Origin: an uncultured Clostridia bacterium
Lineage (GTDB): Bacteria; Bacillota; Clostridia; Saccharofermentanales; Saccharofermentanaceae
NCBI GenBank assembly: GCA_946537885.1
Contig: CAMNGC010000005.1
Span: 1 to 64,000, forward strand
Direction of reading: 5' to 3'
DNA length: 64,000 nt
Position numbers and translations under genes: made by a program. The notes below the pieces were generated by a model. It ran no database searches, had not been told where the DNA came from, and was given only the letters and a program-made list of their open reading frames with translations. Below, piece after piece: positions 1-8,666 of this stretch (positions within the stretch are counted from its first letter, which is position 1; each line of letters begins with the position of its first letter).

Positions 1-1
1 C

Positions 2-739
2 ATTATGGATGGATATCGTATGGACAGGACGATCCTGACATCAAAGGATATGCAGATGATCCTTGCAGGCCTGCGGAGCCTGGACAGTGTAAGCGGAAGC
101 AGCTATTACGGACAGCTTATGGAGAAGATACAGGCGGGATCCTCTGAGTTTATTACTGGCAGGGATTCCATTCTGATCGATCTGTCATCATGGTACCGGG
201 AATCGCTGGCTCCGAAGATAGAGACCATACAGGATGCAATCGGTAATAGACATTTGATCAGGTTCCGGTATTATGCTCCATCAGGAGAGAGCGAGCGGAC
301 GATTGAACCTTATTATCTGGTGTTTCGATGGTCAAGCTGGTATTTGTGGGGGTGGTGTGCAGATCGTAAGGACTACAGATTGTTTAAGCTGAACCGTATG
401 GATAAGGTTGCGGAAACTGATAAAGAGTTTATATGTCGGAACGCACCTATGCCGGATCTGTCAACTGAAAAGATCTTCCCGGGTGGAATTAAAGTAAAGG
501 CTCTTTTTACTCCGGATATGAAGTGGCGGCTGGTTGAAGAATTCGGACCGCATTGTTTTACTGAAAACGATGATGGAAGGCTGCTCTTTACGGCGGATTA
601 CACGGATATGGAAAACCTTGTGACATGGCTCATGACCTTTGGGGCAAAGGCAGAGGTGTTAGAGCCTGCAGAAGCGCGGGATATTATCCGCAGGAATGCT
701 GAAGAAACATTAAAAATCTATGGAGGATTAACAGAATGA
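2..739 (+). CDS. WYL-domain transcriptional regulator, 5' end outside window
   Basis: The visible part is the C-terminal two thirds of a YafY/DeoR-type regulator. It has a WYL domain (around residues 75-150: 'IRFRYYAPSG', 'EPYYLVFRWSSWYLWGWC', 'DYRLFKLNRM') followed by a WCX-type C-terminal extension that ends near 'LMTFGAKAEVLEP'. The usual N-terminal winged helix is missing, and the frame is open at the left edge, so the gene most likely starts upstream; the first in-window ATG (position 5) need not be the start. WYL regulators sense small ligands or nucleic acids. It overlaps the next gene by 4 bp (ATGA), so it is the likely regulator of the operon that runs to 3772. Confidence 0.85.
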   Translation: MMDGYRMDRTILTSKDMQMILAGLRSLDSVSGSSYYGQLMEKIQAGSSEFITGRDSILIDLSSWYRESLAPKIETIQDAIGNRHLIRFRYYAPSGESERTIEPYYLVFRWSSWYLWGWCADRKDYRLFKLNRMDKVAETDKEFICRNAPMPDLSTEKIFPGGIKVKALFTPDMKWRLVEEFGPHCFTENDDGRLLFTADYTDMENLVTWLMTFGAKAEVLEPAEARDIIRRNAEETLKIYGGLTE

Positions 740-1155
740 GATTAGATGGCTTTGGGCTGCTTGTTGAGGACATGGGGAAGATGATTCGTTTTTACAGAGA
801 TGTGCTTGGATTCGAAATCAAGGAAGAAGAGAACACATCTAATGTTTACCTTGTGAAGGACGGAACATTATTTCTGCTTTATGGCAGGAAAGATTTTGAG
901 AAGATGACAAACCGGAGATATGAGTATATCAAGGGGTTGAACGGTCATTTTGAAATTGCGCTGTATGTGGATACATTCGAAGAGGTAGATGAGGCATACA
1001 GGAAGGCAGTGGAAAATGGCGCTACATCTGTGCTTGAACCGGAACTTGAACCTTGGGGACAGAGAACCTGCTATATCGCTGATCCGGAAGGGAACCTGAT
1101 CGAGATCGGTTCCTGGAACAAGCCTTATGAAGAGAAGGACCTGACGGAGGGTTAA
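736..1155 (+). CDS. VOC-family (glyoxalase/bleomycin-resistance/dioxygenase fold) protein
   Basis: A 139-residue single-domain vicinal-oxygen-chelate protein. The two beta-alpha-beta-beta-beta modules are visible: 'LLVEDMGKMIRFYRDVLGFEI' at the start, and 'TCYIADPEGNLIEIGSW' at the end with the usual metal-site Glu. Members act as metal-dependent lyases or dioxygenases, or as drug-binding proteins; the substrate cannot be read from the sequence. Its start overlaps the end of the WYL gene and the next gene begins 6 bp downstream, so it is translationally coupled within the operon. Confidence 0.88.
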   Translation: MRLDGFGLLVEDMGKMIRFYRDVLGFEIKEEENTSNVYLVKDGTLFLLYGRKDFEKMTNRRYEYIKGLNGHFEIALYVDTFEEVDEAYRKAVENGATSVLEPELEPWGQRTCYIADPEGNLIEIGSWNKPYEEKDLTEG

Positions 1156-1160
1156 AGGAT

Positions 1161-1802
1161 ATGGCGTTTGATTTTAAGAAGGAATACAAGGAATTCTATA
1201 TGCCGAAGGACACGCCATCAATCGTCACCGTTCCGAAGATGAATTATGTTGCAGTTAGAGGCAGCGGCAATCCCAATGATGAAGACGGAGAATACAAACA
1301 GGCTATAGGTCTTTTGTATGGGATCGCTTTTACGGTCAAAATGAGTAAGAAGGGCGATCATCAGATCGATGGATACTTTGATTATGTTGTGCCGCCGCTG
1401 GAAGGGTTCTGGTGGCAGGACGGTGTGGTCGGAGTAGATTATGCACATAAGGATTCTTTTCAGTGGATATCCGTCATCCGCCTGCCTGACTTTGTATCGA
1501 AAGAAGATTTTGACTGGGCTGTCAGAGAAGCAACGGTAAAGAAAAAGCAGGATTTCTCAAAGGTCAAACTATTTAACTATGATGAAGGTTTGTGTGTGCA
1601 GTGCATGCACATCGGATCTTATGATGATGAACCTGCCACGGTAGAAGCAATGCACAGATTTATGGAAGAACAGGGATATGTTCTTGATATTACGGATCAG
1701 AGAATGCACCACGAGATTTATTTGAGCGATGCCAGAAAAGTAGCGCCGGAGAAGTTAAAGACTGTGGTCAGGCATCCGATTAAAATGAAGGGAATCAGAT
1801 AA
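1161..1802 (+). CDS. GyrI-like small-molecule-binding domain protein
   Basis: A 213-residue protein of the stand-alone GyrI-like group. It opens with 'MAFDFKKEYKEFYMPKDTPSIVTVPKMNYVAVRG' type sequence, here split by residues typical of the family ('VPKMNYVAVRGSGNPND', 'PPLEGFWW', 'MHIGSYDDEPATVEAM', 'HHEIYLSDARKV'). The SHS2-type fold binds amphipathic compounds; some members hydrolyse cyclopropanoid toxins, others only sequester ligands. A good Shine-Dalgarno (AAAGG) precedes the ATG. It sits between a VOC protein and a radical SAM protein, which supports a role in handling reactive or toxic small molecules. Confidence 0.85.
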   Translation: MAFDFKKEYKEFYMPKDTPSIVTVPKMNYVAVRGSGNPNDEDGEYKQAIGLLYGIAFTVKMSKKGDHQIDGYFDYVVPPLEGFWWQDGVVGVDYAHKDSFQWISVIRLPDFVSKEDFDWAVREATVKKKQDFSKVKLFNYDEGLCVQCMHIGSYDDEPATVEAMHRFMEEQGYVLDITDQRMHHEIYLSDARKVAPEKLKTVVRHPIKMKGIR

Positions 1803-1803
1803 T

Positions 1804-2682
1804 ATGCATTTTGTTAATGCAAAAGGAATACTGACCGGTAGTGGCGGCCACTTTGGAATGAATATTTACCGTGGATGTACTCACGGTTGTATTTACTGTG
1901 ACAGTAGGAGCAGGTGTTATCAGTTCACGCATTCTTTTGAAGATATTGAGGTAAAACAGAATGCACCTGAGCTCCTGGAAAAGGCACTGAAGGCGAAGAG
2001 GAAAAAGTGCATGATCGGAACCGGTGCAATGTCTGATCCGTATATGCATTGTGAAGAAAAGTTACGGCTGACAAGGCGATGCCTGGAGATTATTCTGGAT
2101 AAAGGTTTTGGTGTAGCTATTCAGACCAAATCTGACCGTATACTTCGGGATATTGATTTACTATCAGAGATTAACAAGTCTACAAAATGTGTGGTGCAGA
2201 TGACTCTTACCACTTACGATGATGACCTATGCCGGATATTGGAACCGAATGTCTGCAATACAAAAAGACGTATTGAAGTGCTGGAAGAAATGCGTAAGAA
2301 TAATATTCCAACGATTGTCTGGCTTACGCCGATTCTGCCATTTATCAATGATACAGAGGATAATATTACGGCGATACTGAATGAATGTGTTCGGGTTGGA
2401 GTAAAAGGAATTATAGATTTTGGAATGGGGCTGACGCTTAGAGACGGCGACCGGGAATATTATTATGCAGCGCTTGATAAGCATTTTCCGGGGATGAAGG
2501 AACGCTACATCAAACGGTATGGAAATGCGTATGAACTGCCAAGTCCCAAAGCCAGGGAACTGACTGAGATATTTCAAAGGATCTGTATGGAAAACGGGAT
2601 TCTCTCAAGTCCGGAGGATTGTTTCCGGTTTATGAGTGAATTGCCGGAGAAATATCCGCAGATGAGTATATTTGACCTATAA
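1804..2682 (+). CDS. SPL-family radical SAM protein
   Basis: A 292-residue radical SAM enzyme. The cluster-binding motif CX3CX2C is seen as 'CTHGCIYCD' near residue 30, followed by 'GTGAMSDPYMHCE', 'IQTKSDRILRDIDLL' and 'VWLTPILPFINDTEDNI', all typical of the spore-photoproduct-lyase-like group. It is shorter than SplB and lacks evidence for an SplB-type C-terminal cysteine, so it is not a confident photoproduct lyase. The ATG lies 1 bp after the previous stop. The substrate is unknown; a nucleic-acid or small-molecule repair reaction is possible. Confidence 0.85.
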   Translation: MHFVNAKGILTGSGGHFGMNIYRGCTHGCIYCDSRSRCYQFTHSFEDIEVKQNAPELLEKALKAKRKKCMIGTGAMSDPYMHCEEKLRLTRRCLEIILDKGFGVAIQTKSDRILRDIDLLSEINKSTKCVVQMTLTTYDDDLCRILEPNVCNTKRRIEVLEEMRKNNIPTIVWLTPILPFINDTEDNITAILNECVRVGVKGIIDFGMGLTLRDGDREYYYAALDKHFPGMKERYIKRYGNAYELPSPKARELTEIFQRICMENGILSSPEDCFRFMSELPEKYPQMSIFDL

Positions 2683-2699
2683 AGAGGGAGGCTGAACAT

Positions 2700-3446
2700 A
2701 TGGAGTACATCAGAGTTACAAACGATAATCTGGAAAAGGAGCACATCTGCTGTGCTATTTCCAATAATAAGGACGTGCAGGTTTCTTCTAAGAAGGCCTG
2801 GCTGGCAGACAGATTTGATGAGGGACTTGTTTTTCTGAAGAGTGTGGAACGGGGCAAGTGCTTTATTGAGTATATTCCGGCTGAGAATGCGTGGGTTCCG
2901 ATCAATGCCGATGGATATATGTACATTGACTGTCTATGGGTGTCCGGTTCCTTCAAAGGGCATGGTTATTCCACGGATCTGCTTACTGCCTGTATCGAGG
3001 ATAGTAAAGGAAAAGGCAAGAAGGGACTTTGTATTTTATGTGCAGCTCAGAAGAAGCCGTTCCTTGCTGATCCAAAGTTCCTGAAATATAAGGGATTTAC
3101 TGTATGCGATGAGGCGGACAATGGCATTCAGTTGTGGTTCTTGCCATTTGGAGAGGAAGCAGAAATGCCGAAGTTCAAAGAATGTGCAAAGCATCCTCAC
3201 ATAGAGGAACGAGGATATGTGTTGTATTACACCAGCCAATGTCCTTTTAATGCAAAGTATGTTCCGGTGCTAGAGCAGACTGCCAGAGAAAATGATATAT
3301 CGTTCCATGCGATCCATATCGATAGCAAAGAGAAAGCACAGAATGCTCCTACTCCGATCACGAATTATGCTCTGTTTCATGATGGGCAATATGTTACAAA
3401 TGAGCAGATGAACGATAAGAAGTTCTTAAAGCTGGTCAATGGATAG
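2700..3446 (+). CDS. GNAT-type N-acetyltransferase with YoaP-like C-terminal domain
   Basis: A 248-residue two-domain protein. Residues 1-150 look like a GNAT fold: 'CLWVSGSFKGHGYSTDLLTACIEDSKGKGKKGLCIL' contains the acetyl-CoA loop in a variant form. Residues 165-248 resemble the YoaP-like C-terminal domain ('YVLYYTSQCPFNAKYVPVLEQTARENDISFHAIHIDS'), a thioredoxin-like segment with one Cys. Family members are reported as acetyltransferases of uncertain substrate. Spaced 17 bp after the radical SAM gene and preceded by a strong GAGGGAGG-type site. Confidence 0.82.
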   Translation: MEYIRVTNDNLEKEHICCAISNNKDVQVSSKKAWLADRFDEGLVFLKSVERGKCFIEYIPAENAWVPINADGYMYIDCLWVSGSFKGHGYSTDLLTACIEDSKGKGKKGLCILCAAQKKPFLADPKFLKYKGFTVCDEADNGIQLWFLPFGEEAEMPKFKECAKHPHIEERGYVLYYTSQCPFNAKYVPVLEQTARENDISFHAIHIDSKEKAQNAPTPITNYALFHDGQYVTNEQMNDKKFLKLVNG

Positions 3447-3457
3447 GAGGAATCGAC

Positions 3458-3772
3458 ATGGCATCAACAAAAGAGTATCTGGATTTCGTCTTGGAGCAGC
3501 TGTCAGAACTTGATGAAGTTAGCTTCCGGACGATGATGGGTGAATATATCCTATATTATCGTGGCAGAGTATTTGGAGGCATTTATGATAACAGGTTTCT
3601 GGTTAAACCTGTTCCTGCGGCAGTGACGCTTATGCCGGACGCATCAATGGAATCGCCATACGAGGGAGCTAAGGAGATGATTCTTGTTGATAATATTGAG
3701 AACAAAGACTTTCTTCGGAATCTATTAGAAACTATGTACGAAGAGTTACCGGCATCGAAGAAAAAGAGGTAA
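3458..3772 (+). CDS. TfoX/Sxy N-terminal-domain protein
   Basis: A 104-residue protein containing only the TfoX/Sxy N-terminal domain ('LDFVLEQLSELDEVSFRTMMGEYILYYRGRVFGGIYDNRFLVKP', seen in pieces; 'MMGEYILYY' is diagnostic). In gammaproteobacteria TfoX controls competence; in Firmicutes the short form is of unknown function and often accompanies toxin-response genes. A perfect AGGAGG sits 7 nt upstream of the ATG. It is the last gene of the operon, followed by an AT-rich gap and a hairpin at 3851-3890. Confidence 0.85.
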   Translation: MASTKEYLDFVLEQLSELDEVSFRTMMGEYILYYRGRVFGGIYDNRFLVKPVPAAVTLMPDASMESPYEGAKEMILVDNIENKDFLRNLLETMYEELPASKKKR

Positions 3773-3850
3773 ACATAGCAAACCAAATAGATGTTTTTAG
3801 CTTATAAAGAATTTTAAGATTTTTCTTGAAAACAATTTTTAATCATATTA

Positions 3851-3896
3851 GCCTCTTCTTAGGACGTCTGAATCTTACCTAAGAGGAGGCTATTTT
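3851..3896 (+). terminator. Hairpin that overlaps a ribosome-binding site
   Basis: Arms 3851-3863 and 3878-3890 pair over 13 bp (one G-U), with a 14-nt loop, and are followed by TATTTTCTT. This fits a Rho-independent terminator for the operon ending at 3772. The right arm also contains the only good Shine-Dalgarno (AGAGGAGG) for the TTG-initiated gene at 3898, so the same structure would hide that site. Confidence 0.6.
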
Positions 3897-3897
3897 C

Positions 3898-4884
3898 TTG
3901 AATAAAGAACAACTACACAAATACATTGCCGGGAGCACCGGAAATGAGAGTAACATCTGTCAGATTTATGCAAGCAGAGATGGCAGGACAGTTTATGATG
4001 ACTGCTGGCACGGGTTTAAGACTTTAGATGCGGTGAATGTTAATTCCGTGACCAAAGGCGTGATGGGGCTGCTTACCGGAATCGCACTGGATGAGGACTA
4101 TATTAAGAGTGTTGATCAGAAGGTGATGGATTTCTTTCCGGATTATACTGTAAAGCACGGAGAGAAGACTATCTACGATGTTACGGTTAGGCATCTGCTC
4201 ACGATGACAGCTCCATATAAGGGAAAGTCAGAACCATGGAAGAAGGTGTGTACTTCACAGGACTTTACTCTTGCCATACTTGATTATCTTGGAGGACGTA
4301 ATGGAATTACCGGTGAGTTCAGATATGCTACCCTTGGTATTCAGATCCTGGCGGGAATAATCGAGAGAGCGACAGGAGAGAAATGCATTGACTTTGCCAA
4401 CAGGAAACTGTTTGAACCACTTGGACTCCCAAAGAGAATACCACACGGGGATAGCTCCAAGGAAGATCAGTTTGATTTCTTTATGAACAGGAATCCCAGG
4501 AAATATGAGTGGTACGCTGACCCTCGGGGCAGCGTTACCGCGGGCTGGGGATTGTGCATGTCGGCAAGAGATATGGCTGTAGTCGGCGAACTTGTCCTTA
4601 ATGGAGGGATACGTGATGGCGAGAGGATTGTTTCTGAAGAATATCTAAAAGATATGCTAACACCGCATATTAAGCTTGGAGAGAGATTTGGATACATGAG
4701 CTATGGCTATTTATGGTATAAGCCTTACGATGACAGAGAAGTATATGCGGCGATTGGTGACAGCGGAAATAATATTTATGTAAACAAAGAAAAGAATATT
4801 TCTGTGGTGGTTACGGGTACATTCAAGCCAAGGATCTTTGATAGAGTTGAGTTCATAGAGCAAAAAGTATTGACGACATTTTAG
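3898..4884 (+). CDS. Serine hydrolase, class C beta-lactamase/penicillin-binding family
   Basis: A 328-residue beta-lactamase-related hydrolase. The nucleophile motif SxxK is 'SVTKG' near residue 51, followed by 'VRHLLTMTAPYKG' and a Tyr motif seen as 'YATLG' instead of the common YSN. The later 'GWGLCMSARDMAVVGELVLNGG' block is typical of the family. There is no signal peptide, so it is probably cytoplasmic. Start chosen: TTG at 3898, because AGGAGG ends 8 nt upstream and homologues begin at about this point. No ATG lies nearby in frame. Substrate unknown. Confidence 0.82.
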   Translation: MNKEQLHKYIAGSTGNESNICQIYASRDGRTVYDDCWHGFKTLDAVNVNSVTKGVMGLLTGIALDEDYIKSVDQKVMDFFPDYTVKHGEKTIYDVTVRHLLTMTAPYKGKSEPWKKVCTSQDFTLAILDYLGGRNGITGEFRYATLGIQILAGIIERATGEKCIDFANRKLFEPLGLPKRIPHGDSSKEDQFDFFMNRNPRKYEWYADPRGSVTAGWGLCMSARDMAVVGELVLNGGIRDGERIVSEEYLKDMLTPHIKLGERFGYMSYGYLWYKPYDDREVYAAIGDSGNNIYVNKEKNISVVVTGTFKPRIFDRVEFIEQKVLTTF

Positions 4885-4930
4885 ATAAGCTTCTTGTCAG
4901 TGTTATCGATAGACCGGAGCTCCCCATCCT

Positions 4931-4957
4931 TTGATCGTGAATAATTTAGGATAAAAT
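4931..4957 (+). promoter_or_regulatory. Possible promoter for the L,D-transpeptidase gene
   Basis: TTGATC (4931-4936) and TAAAAT (4952-4957) are separated by 15 bp, shorter than ideal. The position, about 35 bp before the ATG at 4992, is plausible. Confidence 0.35.
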
Positions 4958-4991
4958 AGAAGTCAGAAATAATAATGAGGAGGGTTGGATC

Positions 4992-5765
4992 ATGAAGAAA
5001 AGAACCTTTATACTTGCGTTATTAGTGGCGTTCGCGGCGCTTCTTACGGCTTGCAGTAAGGACTCGGATAAGGAATGTGACAAAGGCTATCAGGGGATCG
5101 ATGTCCCGTCGCCTGAATGGGTAGCCGAGCTTGATGAGGCAGAAGATGCAGATCAGCTGTTTATAGTCGCGGCTTATAGTGAGGATGCCAATGACGCATG
5201 GATATCGTTACATGAGAAGCAGGATGACGGCAGCTGGCATATGATAATGACGACTCCCGGTTTCATAGGAAGAAACGGGCTCGGCAAGACTCAGGAGGGA
5301 GACGGCAAGACACCTACCGGCAGCTTCCGTTTTAATCGCGCTTTCGGTATTGCTGACGACCCGGGCTCCAACATCCCTTACGTAAAGGTGGATCAGGACA
5401 GCTACTGGTCAGGTGACCCCCGAGACGGATATCACTATAATGAGCTTGTCAGCCTGAAGGATCTTCCGGGGCTTGATATAGAGAGCGGCGATTCCGAGCA
5501 TATCATCGATTATATCTACCACTATCAGTACTGTCTTAACATCAGTTATAACGAGGAAGGAACTCCCGGACTCGGTTCCGCAATATTTCTGCACTGCTTT
5601 GCCCCCGCCAAACCTTTTACCGGCGGTTGCGTCTCCATTCCCGAGGATTATATGGTATTTGTGATGCAGCAAGTCGATGAGGATACAGTAGTTCTTATTG
5701 ATACATACGAGGAGCTTTCCGGAAGCGATACCTGGCCCGACAGCACATGGCCGTCAGTCAGGTGA
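4992..5765 (+). CDS. L,D-transpeptidase (YkuD-fold) lipoprotein
   Basis: A 257-residue exported protein. The N-terminus is a lipoprotein signal with lipobox 'LTAC', so Cys21 should be lipidated. The catalytic domain shows 'GDGKTPTGSF', 'IFLHCF' and 'FTGGCVSIPED'; this is the HX(n)TGGC[VI]S motif of L,D-transpeptidases with the catalytic Cys near residue 213. These enzymes form 3-3 peptidoglycan cross-links or attach proteins to the wall. It is flanked by unrelated genes and is probably monocistronic. A second L,D-transpeptidase of different architecture is encoded at 38026. Confidence 0.88.
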   Translation: MKKRTFILALLVAFAALLTACSKDSDKECDKGYQGIDVPSPEWVAELDEAEDADQLFIVAAYSEDANDAWISLHEKQDDGSWHMIMTTPGFIGRNGLGKTQEGDGKTPTGSFRFNRAFGIADDPGSNIPYVKVDQDSYWSGDPRDGYHYNELVSLKDLPGLDIESGDSEHIIDYIYHYQYCLNISYNEEGTPGLGSAIFLHCFAPAKPFTGGCVSIPEDYMVFVMQQVDEDTVVLIDTYEELSGSDTWPDSTWPSVR

Positions 5766-5947
5766 TCTTTCTGTATCTTTCGAAAAAAACATGCAAGCCA
5801 TACTCGATCTGATATCGATCCGGTCCGATAAATGAGTCATTTTATTGGGGACAGAGGCACAATTCAAATATTGACAAAAATAGGCCGGATGCTTTTCGAG
5901 CAGAGATCTCATTTCCGGCAGGGGATCCTCACAAAAACGTGAATAGC

Positions 5948-5986
5948 AAAAAGAGAGCTGTCTCAATTGTGTTTGAGACAGCTCTC
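5948..5986 (-). terminator. Rho-independent terminator for rubrerythrin
   Basis: A perfect 14-bp stem (5953-5966 with 5973-5986) with a 6-nt loop. On the minus strand it is followed by five T residues (complement of 5948-5952), so it ends the rubrerythrin transcript. Confidence 0.85.
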
Positions 5987-6010
5987 CTGTATTGTTAAGA
6001 AACGGATCTA

Positions 6011-6553
6011 TCAGTAATTCTCAGCCCTTACTTCAAAATAGCTCTGGGGGTGATTGCATACGGGGCAAACCTCAGGCGCCTTTGTGCCTACTACGATGTG
6101 ACCGCAGTTACGGCACTCCCATACCTTGACTTCGCTCTTCTCGAAGACTGCGGCAGTCTCTACATTGTTAAGAAGCTGACGATATCTCTCCTCATGAGCC
6201 TTCTCGATAGCTGCGACGCCCCTGAACTTGGCGGCGAGCTCCGGAAAACCTTCCTCCTCGGCTGTCTTGGCGAACTCGTCATACATATCAGTCCACTCGT
6301 AGTTCTCACCGTCAGCAGCTGCCTTGAGGTTGTCGGCAGTTTTCCCGATGCCGCCCAATTCCTTGAACCACATCTTGGCGTGTTCCTTCTCGTTATCAGC
6401 TGTGTGCAGGAAGATGGCCGCGATCTGCTCATATCCTTCCTTCTTAGCTACTGATGCAAAATATGTGTACTTATTTCTGGCCTGTGACTCCCCTGCAAAA
6501 GCAGTCTGCAGGTTCTTCTCCGTCTGGGTGCCGGCATACTTGTTCTGTGCCAT
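6011..6553 (-). CDS. rbr: Rubrerythrin
   Basis: A 180-residue classical rubrerythrin. The N-terminal ferritin-like diiron domain has '[16 protein letters not shown]', '[14 protein letters not shown]' and '[15 protein letters not shown]', supplying the Glu/His ligands. The C-terminal rubredoxin-like domain binds one Fe through 'CRNCG' and 'CPVCNHP'. It reduces hydrogen peroxide in the cytoplasm of anaerobes. It is transcribed divergently from pckA, from a good promoter at 6635-6664. Confidence 0.96.
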   Translation of the reverse strand: MAQNKYAGTQTEKNLQTAFAGESQARNKYTYFASVAKKEGYEQIAAIFLHTADNEKEHAKMWFKELGGIGKTADNLKAAADGENYEWTDMYDEFAKTAEEEGFPELAAKFRGVAAIEKAHEERYRQLLNNVETAAVFEKSEVKVWECRNCGHIVVGTKAPEVCPVCNHPQSYFEVRAENY

Positions 6554-6634
6554 ATTCTGACTCCTCTCTGTCTCGAAAAATTATTAAGTCCTTGCAAGAA
6601 ATAAGCCATTGATAATCTTGCAGACCCTGACTAC

Positions 6635-6664
6635 ATTATACTTGCAACGACCAACCTTTTACAA
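6635..6664 (-). promoter_or_regulatory. Rubrerythrin promoter
   Basis: On the minus strand, TTGTAA (6664-6659) and a perfect TATAAT (6640-6635) are separated by 18 bp. They lie about 80 bp upstream of the rbr start. Confidence 0.65.
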
Positions 6665-6717
6665 CGCCAAAGCCCTTCAAAAACAAATTTTTGGCTGTCT
6701 TGACAGTCTAACTGTTA

Positions 6718-6745
6718 TTGATATTTTTCTTTTATCTTGTATAAT
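6718..6745 (+). promoter_or_regulatory. pckA promoter
   Basis: TTGATA (6718-6723) and a perfect TATAAT (6740-6745) with 16-bp spacing, giving a leader of about 85 nt. A short dyad CTGTC-TT-GACAG (6696-6707) just upstream could be an operator. Confidence 0.65.
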
Positions 6746-6836
6746 CTGTTGCAGATAGCTAACCTTGCCATGCGCAGAGGACAATGTCCGGCATCGCACG
6801 ACAAGCTAGAAATATTAAAAAAGTGAGGTTTTCAAA

Positions 6837-8450
6837 ATGGCAAAAGTTGATTTGACCAAGTACGGTATTACCGGTACAACAGAGATCATTTACAACCCTT
6901 CCTATGACAAGCTGTTTGAGGATGAGACAGATCCTTCTCTTACAGGTTATGACAAGGGACAGGTTACAGAGCTTGGCGCTGTAAACGTAATGACAGGTAT
7001 TTACACAGGTCGTTCCCCTAAAGATAAGTTCATTGTTATGGATGACAAGTCCAAAGATACAGTTTGGTGGACAACACCTGAGTATCCCAATGATAACCAC
7101 CCTGCAACACAGGAAGCATGGGATGCCTGCAAGAAGCTCGCTATTGATGAGCTCTCCGGCAAGAAGCTTTATGTAGTTGATGGTTTCTGTGGTGCTAACA
7201 AGGATACAAGAATGTCCGTACGTTTCATCATGGAGGTTGCTTGGCAGGCTCACTTCGTACGCAACATGTTTATCCAGCCTACAGCTGAAGAAGAGGCTAC
7301 ATTTGAGCCTAACTTCATCGTTTACACAGCTTCCAAGGCTAAGGTAGAGAACTACAAGGAGCTTGGTCTCAACTCCGAGACAGCTGTTCTTTTCAACGTT
7401 TCTTCCCGTGAGCAGGTTATCCTGAACACATGGTACGGCGGTGAGATGAAGAAGGGTATGTTCTCCATGCAGAACTACTTCCTGCCTCTTAACGGTATGG
7501 CTTCCATGCACTGCTCCGCTAACACAGATATGGAAGGTAAGCACACAGCTATCTTCTTCGGTCTTTCCGGTACAGGTAAGACAACACTTTCCACAGATCC
7601 TAAGAGACTTCTCATCGGTGATGACGAGCACGGCTGGGATGACAACGGCGTATTCAACCTCGAGGGCGGATGCTATGCTAAGGTTATCAACCTCTCCAAG
7701 GAGAATGAGCCTGACATCTACAACGCAATCAAGAGAAACGCTCTCCTCGAGAACGTAACTGTTGATGCAAACGGCAAGATCGACTTCGCTGATAAGTCTG
7801 TTACAGAGAACACACGTGTTTCCTATCCTATCGATCACATCGAGAAGATCGCTAAGAATGTTAACAAGATCTCTTCCGGCCCTGCTGCTGAGAATGTAAT
7901 CTTCCTTTCCGCAGACGCTTTCGGTGTTCTGCCTCCTGTATCCATTCTCACACCTGAGCAGACACAGTACTACTTCCTCTCCGGATTTACTGCTAAGCTC
8001 GCAGGTACAGAGCGTGGAATCACAGAGCCTACACCTACATTCTCCGCTTGCTTCGGTCAGGCATTCCTTGAGCTCCACCCTACAAAGTATGCTGAAGAGC
8101 TCGTAAAGAAGATGGAGAAGTCCGGCGCTAAGGCTTACCTCGTTAACACAGGTTGGAACGGCACAGGCAAGAGAATCTCTATCCCTGATACACGTGGAAT
8201 CATCGATGCAATCCTTGACGGTTCCATCAAGAACGCTCCTACAAAGAAGATCCCTTACTTCGATTTCGAAGTACCTACAGAGCTTCCCGGCGTTTCCACA
8301 GAGATCCTCGATCCTCGTGATACATATGCTGATGCTTCCGAGTGGGATACAAAGGCTAAGGATCTCGCTGCAAGATTCCAGAAGAACTTCAAGAAGTATG
8401 AGACAAATGAGGCAGGTAAGGCTCTCGTAGCTGCAGGCCCTCAGCTCTGA
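6837..8450 (+). CDS. pckA: Phosphoenolpyruvate carboxykinase (ATP)
   Basis: A 537-residue full-length ATP-dependent PEPCK. It interconverts oxaloacetate + ATP and PEP + CO2 + ADP; in fermenters it often runs in the carboxylating direction towards succinate. Diagnostic blocks: '[11 protein letters not shown]' (kinase P-loop), '[22 protein letters not shown]' (metal and substrate site, written here in the family's known form), and '[12 protein letters not shown]'. Codon use is strongly biased (ACA Thr, CTC/CTT Leu), as in highly expressed genes; pflB shares this. Own promoter and terminator indicate a monocistronic gene. Confidence 0.97.
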   Translation: MAKVDLTKYGITGTTEIIYNPSYDKLFEDETDPSLTGYDKGQVTELGAVNVMTGIYTGRSPKDKFIVMDDKSKDTVWWTTPEYPNDNHPATQEAWDACKKLAIDELSGKKLYVVDGFCGANKDTRMSVRFIMEVAWQAHFVRNMFIQPTAEEEATFEPNFIVYTASKAKVENYKELGLNSETAVLFNVSSREQVILNTWYGGEMKKGMFSMQNYFLPLNGMASMHCSANTDMEGKHTAIFFGLSGTGKTTLSTDPKRLLIGDDEHGWDDNGVFNLEGGCYAKVINLSKENEPDIYNAIKRNALLENVTVDANGKIDFADKSVTENTRVSYPIDHIEKIAKNVNKISSGPAAENVIFLSADAFGVLPPVSILTPEQTQYYFLSGFTAKLAGTERGITEPTPTFSACFGQAFLELHPTKYAEELVKKMEKSGAKAYLVNTGWNGTGKRISIPDTRGIIDAILDGSIKNAPTKKIPYFDFEVPTELPGVSTEILDPRDTYADASEWDTKAKDLAARFQKNFKKYETNEAGKALVAAGPQL

Positions 8451-8482
8451 TAAGTTCTTAGAGGATTAAATAAATAAATTTG

Positions 8483-8516
8483 ACATCCCGAGTACTTCTG
8501 TACTCGGGATGTTTGT
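8483..8516 (+). terminator. pckA terminator
   Basis: Perfect 13-bp stem (8483-8495 with 8500-8512), 4-nt loop TTCT, then TTGTTA. It lies 32 bp after the pckA stop. Confidence 0.85.
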
Positions 8517-8605
8517 TATAACTAGAGAAGAGATCGATTAATATATGTGTTGTGATCGGTTTCAGCTATGCTATGGACGTCATTAATGACGCATTTGGCC
8601 AGAAA

Positions 8606-8644
8606 TAAAATCACCTCTGTCCCGTTATCAGGGGCAGGGGTGAT
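8606..8644 (-). terminator. Terminator of the YhaM-type nuclease gene
   Basis: Arms 8610-8623 and 8631-8644 pair with minor mismatches; on the minus strand the stem is followed by a short T-rich run (complement of AATAAAA). Confidence 0.65.
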
Positions 8645-8666
8645 ATTCATCTGATCATCATTAATA

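Noticed and set aside
5754..5966. 70-codon minus-strand frame between the transpeptidase and rubrerythrin genes
   Set aside because: It overlaps the rubrerythrin terminator, has no ribosome site and no family resemblance.
6759..8078. 439-codon open frame antisense to pckA
   Set aside because: It mirrors the strong codon bias of pckA, is Cys/Leu/Val-rich without motifs, and lacks a ribosome site.
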